Below are positions 7,422-13,704 of a stretch of 20,152 bases of DNA, one piece after another. Source of the DNA: STD1-204 sp041649895 (lineage in GTDB: Bacteria > Patescibacteriota > Minisyncoccia > Minisyncoccales > Minisyncoccaceae); assembly GCA_041649895.1 (NCBI GenBank), contig JBAZMG010000011.1, positions 1 to 20,152 of the forward strand. The letters are read 5' to 3'. Numbering within the stretch: position 1 is the stretch's first letter; the number at the start of each line of letters is the position of its first letter. A program made the translations under genes and the position numbers. The notes below the pieces were generated by a model. It saw only the letters and a program-made list of their open reading frames with translations. It made no database searches and was not told the DNA's origin.

Positions 7422-8099
7422 TTATTTAACGATTCTTAGAACTCTCGGTTTGCCGAATTGATCATTCAAAAAAACAAAGCTTGAGTATTTTTTCTCCATT
7501 GGCAAAGAATTCAAAACTTTAATGATCGGATCTTTCTGCTCGCTGTCCATTTCCATAAAAACCATTCCCCGGTCCTTCAAATAATCATAAACGTCTTCCA
7601 AAAATATTTTAATAAAATCCATTCCCTTTTCGCCCGCCATCAGCGCGATCGCGGGCTCGTGCCTTTTCACGTCTTCTCCTAATTCATCAACTCTTTCTTC
7701 AGCAATGTAGGGAGGGTTAGCTAAAATAAAATCGTATTTTCCGTCGATTCCGAAAAAAACATCAGATTTTATGACCCTGTATCTCGCGGGATCGATATTA
7801 TTAAGCTTAAGATTGATTTTTATCTGATCCAAAAATCCATCGTCCGCTTCGGCAAAATCACAAGCCACTTCCGGAATGTTTTTCAAAAGCGCGATCCCGA
7901 TGCATCCCGATCCCGAAAAAATATCCAGGCAATCGATCTTTTCCGCTTTGCTTTCACCAATGAAAACCTTCATTTCTTCGATCGCGCCGGAAACCCAATA
8001 TTCGGTCTCTTCCCTCGGAATAAAAGGCCTTTTCCTCAGATCTATTTTCGCGCCCAAAAACTCCACGAAACCTTTTTGATAAGCCAGGGGCAATTCCAT
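7422..8099 (-). CDS. prmC: Peptide chain release factor N5-glutamine methyltransferase (PrmC/HemK-like)
   Basis: S-adenosylmethionine-dependent methylation of the GGQ glutamine of release factors in the cytoplasm. At 225 aa it is shorter than the usual 270-290 because the N-terminal helical domain that helps bind the release factor is almost missing. Visible motifs: IPREETEYWV (27-36, family PRxETE), SAM-binding DIFSGSGCIGIAL (59-71), catalytic NPPY (128-131) and an acidic EMDSEQ near 183-188. Start ATG 8099 is 1 nt after the DUF212 gene stop. Some related methyltransferases share the NPPY motif, but the PREETE plus NPPY pair points to PrmC. The loss of the N-terminal domain could be CPR streamlining. 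Confidence 0.88.
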   Translation of the reverse strand: MELPLAYQKGFVEFLGAKIDLRKRPFIPREETEYWVSGAIEEMKVFIGESKAEKIDCLDIFSGSGCIGIALLKNIPEVACDFAEADDGFLDQIKINLKLNNIDPARYRVIKSDVFFGIDGKYDFILANPPYIAEERVDELGEDVKRHEPAIALMAGEKGMDFIKIFLEDVYDYLKDRGMVFMEMDSEQKDPIIKVLNSLPMEKKYSSFVFLNDQFGKPRVLRIVK

Positions 8100-8100
8100 A

Positions 8101-8553
8101 TTAAAAATAGTAAACTGTTAAAATGGCGATGATAATGCCGATAAGTCCGCCGGTAATTATTTCAAAAATCGTGTGTCCCAGCACCTCTTTTACTTTTTCC
8201 ACGTCTTCCGCTTCTTCATCAAGCGATTCGATGATCCTGTTTAAAGATTGCGCTTGCTTGCCGGCCGCCGCCCTGATCACCCTCGCGTCGTAAATTATGA
8301 AGAAAGCCAAAATTGAAGCAACGGCAAATACCGCGGAATCAAATCCGGAAATCATACCCACAGAAGAAGCGAGCGCGATTGAAGTGGCGCTATGCGAAGA
8401 TGGAAATCCTCCGGGCAGAGAATAAAGATTAAATCTGAATTTTTTATCTTTGACAGCTAACACAACAGCCTTTATGGTTTGAGCCACAAACCACGCTAAA
8501 ATGCTCGCGATCAGGGCCTTGTTCAATAAAACACCGGTAATATATGATGGCAT
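8101..8553 (-). CDS. Divergent PAP2 family protein (DUF212)
   Basis: Small membrane protein related to type 2 phosphatidic acid phosphatases and vanadium haloperoxidases; the physiological substrate is not established. The protein is 150 aa. It shows the signatures SLPGGFPSSHSATSIAL (45-61, His54), YDARVIRAAAGKQAQSLN (88-105) and LGHTIFEI (125-132, His127). Hydrophobic segments lie near residues 10-30, 55-90 and 132-150. Being next to uppP suggests, but does not show, a lipid-phosphate role. It lies 24 nt downstream of the DUF167 gene; a GAGG sits about 13 nt before its ATG, a loose fit for a ribosome site. Confidence 0.88.
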   Translation of the reverse strand: MPSYITGVLLNKALIASILAWFVAQTIKAVVLAVKDKKFRFNLYSLPGGFPSSHSATSIALASSVGMISGFDSAVFAVASILAFFIIYDARVIRAAAGKQAQSLNRIIESLDEEAEDVEKVKEVLGHTIFEIITGGLIGIIIAILTVYYF

Positions 8554-8577
8554 AATTTTGTGTCCTCACTCCCGATC

Positions 8578-8850
8578 CTATGGTTTTCGAACCGGTTTTG
8601 ATGGGGGCGCGGACTGTTTTTTTATTAAATCGTCGCGTATGGAAAAAATTTTGTTCCTTTGGCGAAAACCTTTTACAAGTTTCGCTTCAGAATCGGGAAC
8701 ATTGAAATATTGAGACAATACCCGCGTGATCGCCCGATTGGCTTCTCCGTTAATCGGCTTTTCGCGGACAAAAACATCAAATCCGCTTTCGCCTTTACTT
8801 ATTATTTCTTCTTTTTTTGACGAGGGAAACGCTTTAACATTAATCAACAT
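8578..8850 (-). CDS. DUF167 family (YggU-like) protein
   Basis: Small cytoplasmic alpha/beta protein family of unknown function; 90 aa from ATG 8850. Signatures: INVKAFPSSKKEE at the start, then FDVFVREKPINGEANRAI (family pattern vPxxGkANxal), LSQYFNVP, and LVKGFRQRNKIFSI (family pattern vxGxxsrxKxv). The frame continues upstream to 8910, but those 20 residues are unlike the family and lie across the promoter. ATG 8850 has an extended -10 (TGGTATTAT) ending 7 nt upstream, so the mRNA is probably leaderless. It is the first gene of the operon that runs to alkD. Stop is TAG. Confidence 0.88.
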   Translation of the reverse strand: MLINVKAFPSSKKEEIISKGESGFDVFVREKPINGEANRAITRVLSQYFNVPDSEAKLVKGFRQRNKIFSIRDDLIKKQSAPPSKPVRKP

Positions 8851-8857
8851 TTTATTA

Positions 8858-8866
8858 ATAATACCA
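8858..8866 (-). promoter_or_regulatory. Extended -10 promoter of the DUF167-alkD operon (leaderless)
   Basis: The minus strand reads TGGTATTAT and then seven bases (TAATAAA) before ATG 8850. TG-N-TATTAT is an extended -10 element. The predicted start coincides with the ATG, as at the UvrD-nuclease gene. Confidence 0.55.
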
Positions 8867-8889
8867 TAAAAAATTTTAAAGATAAAGTT

Positions 8890-8934
8890 GAAACAAAAAA
8901 ACCGATACAACCCGAATACGGGTGATCGGTTTTT
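8890..8934 (-). terminator. Intrinsic terminator after the FKBP gene, compound hairpin
   Basis: Outer arms 8897-8906 and 8925-8934 (AAAAACCGAT / ATCGGTTTTT, 10 bp) enclose an inner hairpin ACCCG-AATA-CGGGT (8910-8923). On the minus strand a U-run follows. It lies 10 nt past the FKBP stop and just upstream of the DUF167 operon promoter. Confidence 0.88.
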
Positions 8935-8943
8935 AAGCTTTTT

Positions 8944-9450
8944 TTAGTTGATCTTTAACAGTTCCACTGTAAAAATAAGAGTTGAGTTCGCGGGAATCAA
9001 ATTCATAGCCCTGGCGCCATAACCCATTTCCGGAGGGATCGTCAATTTTCTTTTTTCTCCCACTTTCATACCGAGCAAACCCTCATCCCAGCCATCTATT
9101 ACTTGTCCCACGCCCAACTGAAATTGATACGGTTGGCCGCGATCATAGCTTGAATCGAATTTGTGCCCATTTTCGAGGGTGCCGAGATAATTAACCGTTA
9201 ACTTATCCCCTCGCTCCGCCCCCACTCCCGTACCTTGAGCCAAAATTTCTATTTTTAATTGTTGTTCGGGCATTTGATTTGTATTTTGATTATTATCTTC
9301 TATGGGTGTATCGCCTTCAATATTATTGTTTACGGTCACGTTGATATTCGCCGGTTTTCGGTTCGCGTTCACGAAAACAAAGATCAGCACGATCGCCAAA
9401 ACCGCGATCACGCCGATAATTATTATTTCTTTTTTTTCAAGTTTCCGCAT
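8944..9450 (-). CDS. Membrane-anchored FKBP-type peptidyl-prolyl cis-trans isomerase
   Basis: Catalyses proline isomerisation, presumably assisting folding of exported proteins on the outer face of the membrane. The protein is 168 aa. Residues 8-28 are a hydrophobic anchor (IIIIGVIAVLAIVLIFVFV), residues 30-63 an Asn-rich linker, and residues 65-168 one FKBP domain. Domain marks: GDKLTVNYLGTLENGHKFDSS (81-101, split around YLGT), FQLGVGQVIDGWDEGLLGMK (110-129), LTIPPEMGYGARA (136-148), STLIFTVELLKI at the end. The tyrosine, phenylalanine, aspartate and VIDGW residues of the active pocket are present. ATG lies 2 nt after the SIMPL gene stop, so the two are co-transcribed. Confidence 0.95.
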   Translation of the reverse strand: MRKLEKKEIIIIGVIAVLAIVLIFVFVNANRKPANINVTVNNNIEGDTPIEDNNQNTNQMPEQQLKIEILAQGTGVGAERGDKLTVNYLGTLENGHKFDSSYDRGQPYQFQLGVGQVIDGWDEGLLGMKVGEKRKLTIPPEMGYGARAMNLIPANSTLIFTVELLKIN

Positions 9451-9452
9451 AA

Positions 9453-10271
9453 TTACTTTATTTCGTAAGTTATGTTTACGGTTACCTCAACTTTGTTTTC
9501 TCCGACAGCCACGGGAACTGCGGAGGGAGTAGCCACGCTGGAATCAAGAGATTTCATAGCTCCGCCCATTCCATAATATGGAAAATTATTGGATTCGGTA
9601 TAACCGACGATCTGGCCCAATTGCACTCCGAGCCCGCTCGCGATCATTTCCGCTTCCGCTCTGGCGTTTACGATCGCCTGGCTCCTGGCTTGATTTTTCG
9701 CGGCGTCTTCGCTCTCCACGGTAAAGTTCAAAGATCCGACATCAGTAACGCCGGCGGTAACCGCTCCTTGCGTAATCGCGCCGATCTTATCCAATTCTCT
9801 GATCTTAACTTCTATTGTTTCCGTCGCGTCATAGCCGACAAGATATCTTTGTCCGTCCGAAATCGGCGGATAGATCTCCGCGCCAGCGCCGGCTTTACTA
9901 TATTCGTATCTCGGATAGAGATTGTAATTGATCGTTTTTATGTCTTTTTCTTGCACTCCCTGCGCTTTCAAAAATTCCAATACCTTTGAAGCTTTTGCCC
10001 GATTTTGAGTCAAAGCGCCGTCCGCGCTCTTGGCTTCGGTTGTCACAGTCAGATCAACAACAGCCAAATCAGCCTGCACGTAAACAGTTCCCGTTTTCGA
10101 AACGGAAACAGTGGTTGTTGTTTCTTTGCTTGGCCTTTGAGTTTCTTTTATCTTCGCGTTGATCGCCACTAAAAAATAAAAAGTGACTACGAAAAGAAAG
10201 ATCGCGAAAACAAGCATTATTGCTTTGGAAAGGACGCCGTATTGTTTTGTTTGTTCAGTTAAAGGTGCCAT
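9453..10271 (-). CDS. SIMPL-domain (DUF541) protein, membrane anchored
   Basis: Family of exported proteins of unclear function, related by name to a kinase-interacting signalling protein; bacterial members are periplasmic or surface oligomers. The protein is 272 aa from ATG 10271. It has one hydrophobic anchor (about residues 15-37), then the SIMPL domain: VSVSKTGTVYVQADLAVVDL, ALTQNRAKASKVLEFLKAQG, DIKTINYNLYPRYEY and RSQAIVNARAEAEMIASGLG. The frame extends 10 codons to a TTG at 10301, but ATG 10271 has a GGGGG stretch about 7 nt upstream and starts more sensibly before the anchor. It is co-transcribed with the FKBP gene, which suggests a shared envelope role (inference). Confidence 0.9.
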   Translation of the reverse strand: MAPLTEQTKQYGVLSKAIMLVFAIFLFVVTFYFLVAINAKIKETQRPSKETTTTVSVSKTGTVYVQADLAVVDLTVTTEAKSADGALTQNRAKASKVLEFLKAQGVQEKDIKTINYNLYPRYEYSKAGAGAEIYPPISDGQRYLVGYDATETIEVKIRELDKIGAITQGAVTAGVTDVGSLNFTVESEDAAKNQARSQAIVNARAEAEMIASGLGVQLGQIVGYTESNNFPYYGMGGAMKSLDSSVATPSAVPVAVGENKVEVTVNITYEIK

Positions 10272-10277
10272 ATGTTT

Positions 10278-10372
10278 ACCCCCATCTTTTAGCCTCCCCA
10301 AAAAGGTGGGGGTTCCAAAAAATGAAAAATTATTTGTTATTTTACCCCCAGCTTTTTATTAAAGACGGGGGT
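10278..10372 (-). repeat. Two C-run/G-run hairpins in the leader of the SIMPL-FKBP operon
   Basis: ACCCCCA/TGGGGGT arms at 10278-10284 and 10307-10313, and ACCCCC/GGGGGT arms at 10344-10349 and 10367-10372, form two similar stem-loops 30 bp apart. On the minus strand the distal one follows the stop of the tRNA-binding gene and may terminate it. The proximal one ends in the G-run just before ATG 10271 and could mask the ribosome site. Confidence 0.45.
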
Positions 10373-10379
10373 GAATTTA

Positions 10380-10700
10380 TTATGTTATTTTTGTTCCTGT
10401 TTTTATTTCTTTTTCCGTTATTAAAACGGAAAGACCCGATTCGTCTTTGGCGGCCAATATCATTCCTTGGCTTTCAAGGCCCATCAACGATCTTGGTTCA
10501 AGATTTGCTATTATGACCACGTTTTTGCCGACCAATTCTTCAGGGTTATAAAATTTTCCGATTCCGGCGATAATTTGCCTTACCTCTTCTCCCAGATCCG
10601 CCTCGATCTTTAACAGCTTGTCCGATCCTTCCACTCTTTCCGCGGAAATTATTTTCGCCAAACGAAAATCTATTTTTTCAAAATCTTCAAATGAGATCAT
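10380..10700 (-). CDS. tRNA-binding OB-fold protein (MetRS C-terminal domain/Trbp111-like)
   Basis: Stand-alone 106-aa version of the dimeric tRNA-binding domain that elsewhere is fused to the C-terminus of methionyl-tRNA synthetase. Such proteins bind the tRNA elbow without sequence specificity. Family marks: DFRLAKI (11-17), SDKLLKIEADLGEE (26-39), RQIIAGIGKFYNPEELVGK (41-59), IANLEPRSLMGLESQGMILAA (64-84, split around MGLESQGM). It may act in trans with a methionyl-tRNA synthetase lacking this domain; that partner is not in the window. A TATAAT lies at 10725-10730, 24 nt before the ATG; no Shine-Dalgarno is visible. Confidence 0.93.
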   Translation of the reverse strand: MISFEDFEKIDFRLAKIISAERVEGSDKLLKIEADLGEEVRQIIAGIGKFYNPEELVGKNVVIIANLEPRSLMGLESQGMILAAKDESGLSVLITEKEIKTGTKIT

Positions 10701-10724
10701 TTTCGTCGTAATTTAGCCATACAA

Positions 10725-10730
10725 ATTATA
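10725..10730 (-). promoter_or_regulatory. -10 box of the tRNA-binding protein gene
   Basis: Perfect TATAAT on the minus strand, 24 nt upstream of ATG 10700, giving a leader of about 17 nt. The -35 hexamer at 17-bp spacing (TAAATT) is weak. Confidence 0.5.
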
Positions 10731-10757
10731 TACTTTTTCCACAAACAAATTTATTTA

Positions 10758-10860
10758 AACGAAGAATTAAGAAGTAAGAATTATGAATTAAGAATTTGGT
10801 AGCGAGCTTCGCCCGCCATTTATTAAGATAGCGTTCTTTATTCTTTATTCTTTATTCTAT
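10758..10860. repeat. Dispersed hairpin-centred repeat, copy B, with tandem TTCTTTA heptamers
   Basis: The order is GAATTATGAAT.AAGAA, then a GC-rich imperfect hairpin (GCGAGC-TTC-GCCCGC), then TTATTAAGATAGCGTTC, as in copy A at 531-622. Here the right side continues into about three copies of TTCTTTA. These are complementary to the GAATAAG/GAATTAA-like words on the left, so the whole unit can fold into a long imperfect hairpin. It fills the space between the superoxide reductase stop and the tRNA-binding gene promoter. Confidence 0.55.
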
Positions 10861-11274
10861 TTATTTTTTTGCCCAGAGCAAATGGATATTGCAATATTCG
10901 CGCAAGATCATTTTGTCCAAGGCTTGAATCAATCCCGGACAATCTTTTTCTTGGATTATCATCTCCGGAGCGTCGCCGGGTTTTAAATATTTTCTCACAA
11001 GCACATCCCCGGTGTCGGGCGCGATGACCTCTATCCATTCTATATAATGAGTTTCGATCATCGGATGAGGAATGGAGCCTATCTTTATTTTCGCGAAATC
11101 ATCATCTCTTTCTATCACGGGCAAATGCTTTTCGCCCAATTCTGGATCTGTTGTTTTTTCTTCTTGAGGCTCCATCGGCTGGCCGCAACAAACCAGTTGC
11201 CCCCCGCTAGGATGGACTACCTCCACCACGTTGCCGCACACGGCGCATTTGTAAATTTGATTTAATTTTTCCAT
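10861..11274 (-). CDS. Desulfoferrodoxin / superoxide reductase (2Fe type)
   Basis: Reduces superoxide to hydrogen peroxide without making oxygen, a cytoplasmic defence of anaerobes and microaerophiles. The protein is 137 aa. The N-terminal desulforedoxin-like domain holds the Fe(SCys)4 centre: C10, C13, C29, C30. The C-terminal domain has the catalytic Fe(His)4Cys set: H50 (in EKHLPVIE, with the usual Glu-Lys before it), H70 (IPHPM), H76 (ETHYIEWIE), C128 and H131 (EYCNIHLLW). All ligands are present, so it should be active. It sits alone, with a leader carrying direct and interleaved inverted repeats (11309-11376) that could regulate it. No electron-donor rubredoxin is in the window. Confidence 0.97.
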   Translation of the reverse strand: MEKLNQIYKCAVCGNVVEVVHPSGGQLVCCGQPMEPQEEKTTDPELGEKHLPVIERDDDFAKIKIGSIPHPMIETHYIEWIEVIAPDTGDVLVRKYLKPGDAPEMIIQEKDCPGLIQALDKMILREYCNIHLLWAKK

Positions 11275-11308
11275 TTATTTTAAAAAATTATTGTTACGTT
11301 AAAGCATT

Positions 11309-11376
11309 GTTATTTTACCATAAAATTAAAACAATGGTAAATATCTTTAAGTTATTTTACCATTGTCTTAAAGATA
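11309..11376 (-). promoter_or_regulatory. Superoxide reductase upstream region: direct repeats and interleaved inverted repeats
   Basis: GTTATTTTACCAT occurs at 11309-11321 and 11351-11363, exactly 42 bp apart. Read on the minus strand each copy contains TGGTAAAAT, an extended -10 element, so these may be tandem promoters; the proximal one gives a leader of about 30 nt. Inverted repeat A pairs 11331-11341 with 11356-11366 (11 bp, perfect). Inverted repeat B pairs 11342-11351 with 11367-11376 (10 bp, perfect). The arms interleave A1-B1-A2-B2, so the two stems exclude each other or form a strained pseudoknot. Confidence 0.5.
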
Positions 11377-11399
11377 AGAAAAGAGCCCCCAACGGGGGC
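11376..11399 (-). terminator. Intrinsic terminator of the RRM gene
   Basis: Minus strand GCCCCC-GTT-GGGGGC (arms 11385-11390 and 11394-11399), followed by a U-rich tail (CTTTTCTTAT). It lies about 20 nt beyond the RRM stop codon. Confidence 0.82.
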
Positions 11400-11419
11400 C
11401 CTAATTTTAATTTCAGCGA

Positions 11420-11698
11420 TTATTCATCATTTCCGCCGAAGGTCTTTTCTTTCATCGGCCTTGCTTCATCAACAAGGATCTTTCTACCTTCAACTTCGGA
11501 ATTGTTGAACATATCCTTTGCCTTTGCGGCCTCTTCTTCAGAAGCCATTTCCACGAAACCGAATCCTTTTGACCTCTTTGAAAATTTGTCTATAATGATA
11601 GACGCTGAGGCTACTGTGCCAGCCTGGGAAAACATTTCCTTCAAGCTTTCATCGGTAGTAGAGTAGGGCAAATTGCCTACATACAACTTTTTTTCCAT
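11420..11698 (-). CDS. Single-RRM RNA-binding protein
   Basis: Small RNA-binding protein of the bacterial/cyanobacterial Rbp type. The protein is 92 aa with one RNA recognition motif (residues 3-79) and a short charged tail without a glycine-rich extension. RNP2 is LYVGNL (5-10) and RNP1 is KGFGFVEM (44-51); the aromatic residues that stack on RNA (Y6, F46, F48) are present. Its role is probably RNA chaperone or post-transcriptional regulator; related genes are often cold-regulated, which is known for cyanobacteria and not shown here. It has a probable long leader (about 90-120 nt) and its own terminator. Confidence 0.95.
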   Translation of the reverse strand: MEKKLYVGNLPYSTTDESLKEMFSQAGTVASASIIIDKFSKRSKGFGFVEMASEEEAAKAKDMFNNSEVEGRKILVDEARPMKEKTFGGNDE

Positions 11699-11785
11699 TT
11701 TACTTTTTTAAAAAATTGATTTATTAACGACCTACTCTCAGCTAACCAACGTAGACAAGAGCCTGGACACTTACGTATCAACAAT

Positions 11786-11814
11786 ATGATGGCATATAAG
11801 GACTATAAAGTCAA
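11786..11814 (-). promoter_or_regulatory. Possible promoter of the RRM gene
   Basis: TTGACT (11809-11814) and CATCAT (11786-11791) on the minus strand with a 17-bp spacer. The -10 is weak. A start here gives a leader of about 80 nt of comparatively GC-rich sequence (11699-11780), which contains no recognisable gene. Confidence 0.35.
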
Positions 11815-11838
11815 TGGCTCGGAAACTTTATAATGATG

Positions 11839-11847
11839 TGCTATAAT
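11839..11847 (+). promoter_or_regulatory. Extended -10 promoter of the GH3-HlyIII operon
   Basis: TGCTATAAT on the plus strand (TATAAT at 11842-11847) with the TG extension and no clear -35. The predicted leader is about 22 nt to ATG 11876, without a Shine-Dalgarno. Confidence 0.6.
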
Positions 11848-11875
11848 TACATTATAAAAATTAAAATTTGAAAAT

Positions 11876-13024
11876 ATGAAACTTATATTAAAGATAATAA
11901 TTGTCTTTTTGATCATCGCGGCGGCCATCCCCGTTTTTATTTGCCGCGCGAAGATCACGGAAGAACAAAGAAAAGATTACGCTCTGAAACAAAAGATCGG
12001 GCAGATGCTGATCGTTGGATTCAGAGACACGGAGATCGGCCAGGGTTCGTACATCTCGCGAACAATGAAGGCGTTGAATTTGGGAGGTATTATTCTTTTT
12101 GACAAAGATGTTCCGTCCGGCGGAACAATAGCGAGAAATATCGTCAGTCCGGAGCAAACAAAAAAATTGGTCGCCGACCTGAAAAAATACGCGCCCTCTC
12201 CCATTTTTGTGGCGATTGACGCGGAGGGCGGATACGTGAACAGATTGAAAGAAAAATACGGATTTACAAATATTCCGAGCGCCGAAACTCTGGGGAAGAA
12301 CAATAACTTGAGTGAAACAAAAAAACAAGCGGAAATCCTCGGCAAAGAATTGAAAGACCTTGGCATTAATGTTGATTTTGCTCCGGTGGTGGATGTGAAT
12401 GTCAATCCCGATAATCCGGTCATCGGGTATCTTGAAAGATCATTTTCCGCGGATCCCAAAAAAGTCACGGCCAACGCCGAACAATTTATCGCAGGTTTGC
12501 ACGAATACAATATAATCACGGCGATAAAACATTTTCCCGGCCACGGCAGTTCCACGGCAGACAGCCATTTGGGAATGGTTGACGTAACGCAAACATACAC
12601 ACAAGGAGAATTGACTCCATATAAAGACATTATTAAGAGCGGATACAACGATATGGTAATGACTGCCCATATCGTAAACACGAATATCGATCCGAATTAT
12701 CCCGCCACCCTCTCTCCCAAATTTATCCAAAACATCCTTAAAGACCAAATCGGATTCAAGGGAATCGTCGTATCGGACGATATGCAAATGGGAGCCATTG
12801 TGGACAATTACGGATTTGAGGAAGCGGTTGTCAGGGCCGTAAACGCCGGGTGCGATATAATCACGATTTCAAATAACATCAAGGAATATGATGAACGCGC
12901 ACCATACAAAGCCGTGGACGCTATCTTTAACGCCGTTAAAAGCGGACAAATTTCGGAACAAAGAATCAACGAAGCTTACAACAAGATCATTCAGCTCAAA
13001 ACCAAATATGGTATTCAAAATTAA
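11876..13024 (+). CDS. Glycoside hydrolase family 3, beta-N-acetylhexosaminidase-like (NagZ-like), membrane anchored
   Basis: Probably cleaves terminal N-acetylglucosamine from peptidoglycan fragments or other glycans. The protein is 382 aa. Residues 3-22 are a hydrophobic signal or anchor (LILKIIIVFLIIAAAIPVFI), so unlike cytoplasmic E. coli NagZ it should act outside the membrane. GH3 marks: AIDAEGGYVNRL (113-124), DFAPVVDVN (167-175), KHFPGHGSSTADSH (218-231) with the NagZ-type His/Asp acid-base pair, and VVSDDMQMGA (298-307) with nucleophile Asp301. The single catalytic barrel without a second domain matches the NagZ branch. Its stop overlaps the next gene by 17 nt. In an organism with little biosynthesis it could scavenge host or neighbour wall fragments (inference). 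Confidence 0.93.
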   Translation: MKLILKIIIVFLIIAAAIPVFICRAKITEEQRKDYALKQKIGQMLIVGFRDTEIGQGSYISRTMKALNLGGIILFDKDVPSGGTIARNIVSPEQTKKLVADLKKYAPSPIFVAIDAEGGYVNRLKEKYGFTNIPSAETLGKNNNLSETKKQAEILGKELKDLGINVDFAPVVDVNVNPDNPVIGYLERSFSADPKKVTANAEQFIAGLHEYNIITAIKHFPGHGSSTADSHLGMVDVTQTYTQGELTPYKDIIKSGYNDMVMTAHIVNTNIDPNYPATLSPKFIQNILKDQIGFKGIVVSDDMQMGAIVDNYGFEEAVVRAVNAGCDIITISNNIKEYDERAPYKAVDAIFNAVKSGQISEQRINEAYNKIIQLKTKYGIQN

Positions 13025-13664
13025 AATAAAAGATCCCGTGAGCGGATTGAGCCATCTCGCGGGCGCGATATTATCGGTTTTCGGCACCGTGCTTTTGGTT
13101 TTATCGGCAATGGATAAAGGTTTGCCATTTAACATCTTCGCGTTCCTTGTTTTCGGCACAAGTATGGTCTTTTTGTACACATCAAGCGCGATCTATCACC
13201 TCTTCGGGCATTCACCCGAGGATGTTGATGTGTTTCGAAAGATCGACCACGCGATGATATATATTTTGATCGCGGGCACATACACTCCCATCTGCCTGAT
13301 TCCCTTAACGGGAACTGTAGGTTTCGTATCGATCGTCGTGATCTGGATTCTGGCGGCCTTCGGCGTATCAACTGTTTTTTTCAAAAAGTTTTGGACGCAC
13401 GTACCGAGATGGGCGGCCACCGGACTCTACATTTTAATGGGCTGGCTGAGTGCGGGATTGCTCTATCCGCTAAGCAAGACTGTGCCCGTCGCGTTCATTT
13501 GGCTCATAGCGCTTGGGGGCCTTTTCTATACCGTGGGCGCGATAATCTACGCTTTTAAAAAACCGAATCTTTTTAAAGGATTCGGGTTCCACGAAATATT
13601 TCATATCTTAACGCTCTTGGGGACAATGGCTCACTTCTTCGCAATCTACAAATACCTGGCTTAA
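13008..13664 (+). CDS. HlyIII/PAQR family membrane protein
   Basis: Seven-helix membrane protein family, named after Bacillus cereus hemolysin III and related to adiponectin receptors; the bacterial function is not settled, with metal-dependent hydrolase activity proposed. The protein is 218 aa from ATG 13008. Marks: DPVSGLSHLAGA (9-20), SSAIYHLFGHS (59-69, H64), KIDHAMIYILIAGTYTP (78-94, D80), HEIFH (195-199). The H64, H195, H199 set with S60 and D80 matches the family metal site. The frame extends upstream to 12888 inside the GH3 gene, but that part is unlike the family. The 17-nt overlap suggests translational coupling. Confidence 0.92.
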   Translation: MVFKIKIKDPVSGLSHLAGAILSVFGTVLLVLSAMDKGLPFNIFAFLVFGTSMVFLYTSSAIYHLFGHSPEDVDVFRKIDHAMIYILIAGTYTPICLIPLTGTVGFVSIVVIWILAAFGVSTVFFKKFWTHVPRWAATGLYILMGWLSAGLLYPLSKTVPVAFIWLIALGGLFYTVGAIIYAFKKPNLFKGFGFHEIFHILTLLGTMAHFFAIYKYLA

Positions 13665-13674
13665 AATAAAAAGG

Positions 13675-13704
13675 GAGGAATTTTTATTCCTCGCTATTTT
13701 TTTT
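13675..13704 (+). terminator. Bidirectional terminator between HlyIII and the unknown minus-strand gene
   Basis: GAGGAAT-TTTT-ATTCCTC (arms 13675-13681 and 13686-13692), followed on the plus strand by GCTATTTTTTTT. In the other direction a U-rich tract also follows. The stem covers the TAA (13684-13686) of the convergent gene. Confidence 0.82.

Noticed and set aside
8851..8910. Longer N-terminus of the DUF167 protein
   Set aside because: The added residues cover the -10 element and part of a terminator and are unlike the family, which starts at MLINVKAFPS.
10758..10860. A CRISPR array or tRNA in the repeat-rich spacer
   Set aside because: The repeats are 7-nt, contiguous and degenerate with no spacers; no cloverleaf or TTCRANY-type T-loop in a tRNA context was found.
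11977..12681. A 234-codon open frame antisense to the GH3 gene
   Set aside because: It mirrors a well-supported GH3 gene, has no recognisable domain and no expression signals of its own; same reasoning for the other antisense frames, such as those at 3867-4274 and 15783-16196.
12888..13007. Longer N-terminus for the HlyIII protein
   Set aside because: These 40 codons lie inside the GH3 gene in another frame and do not resemble the family; ATG 13008 starts just before the family domain.
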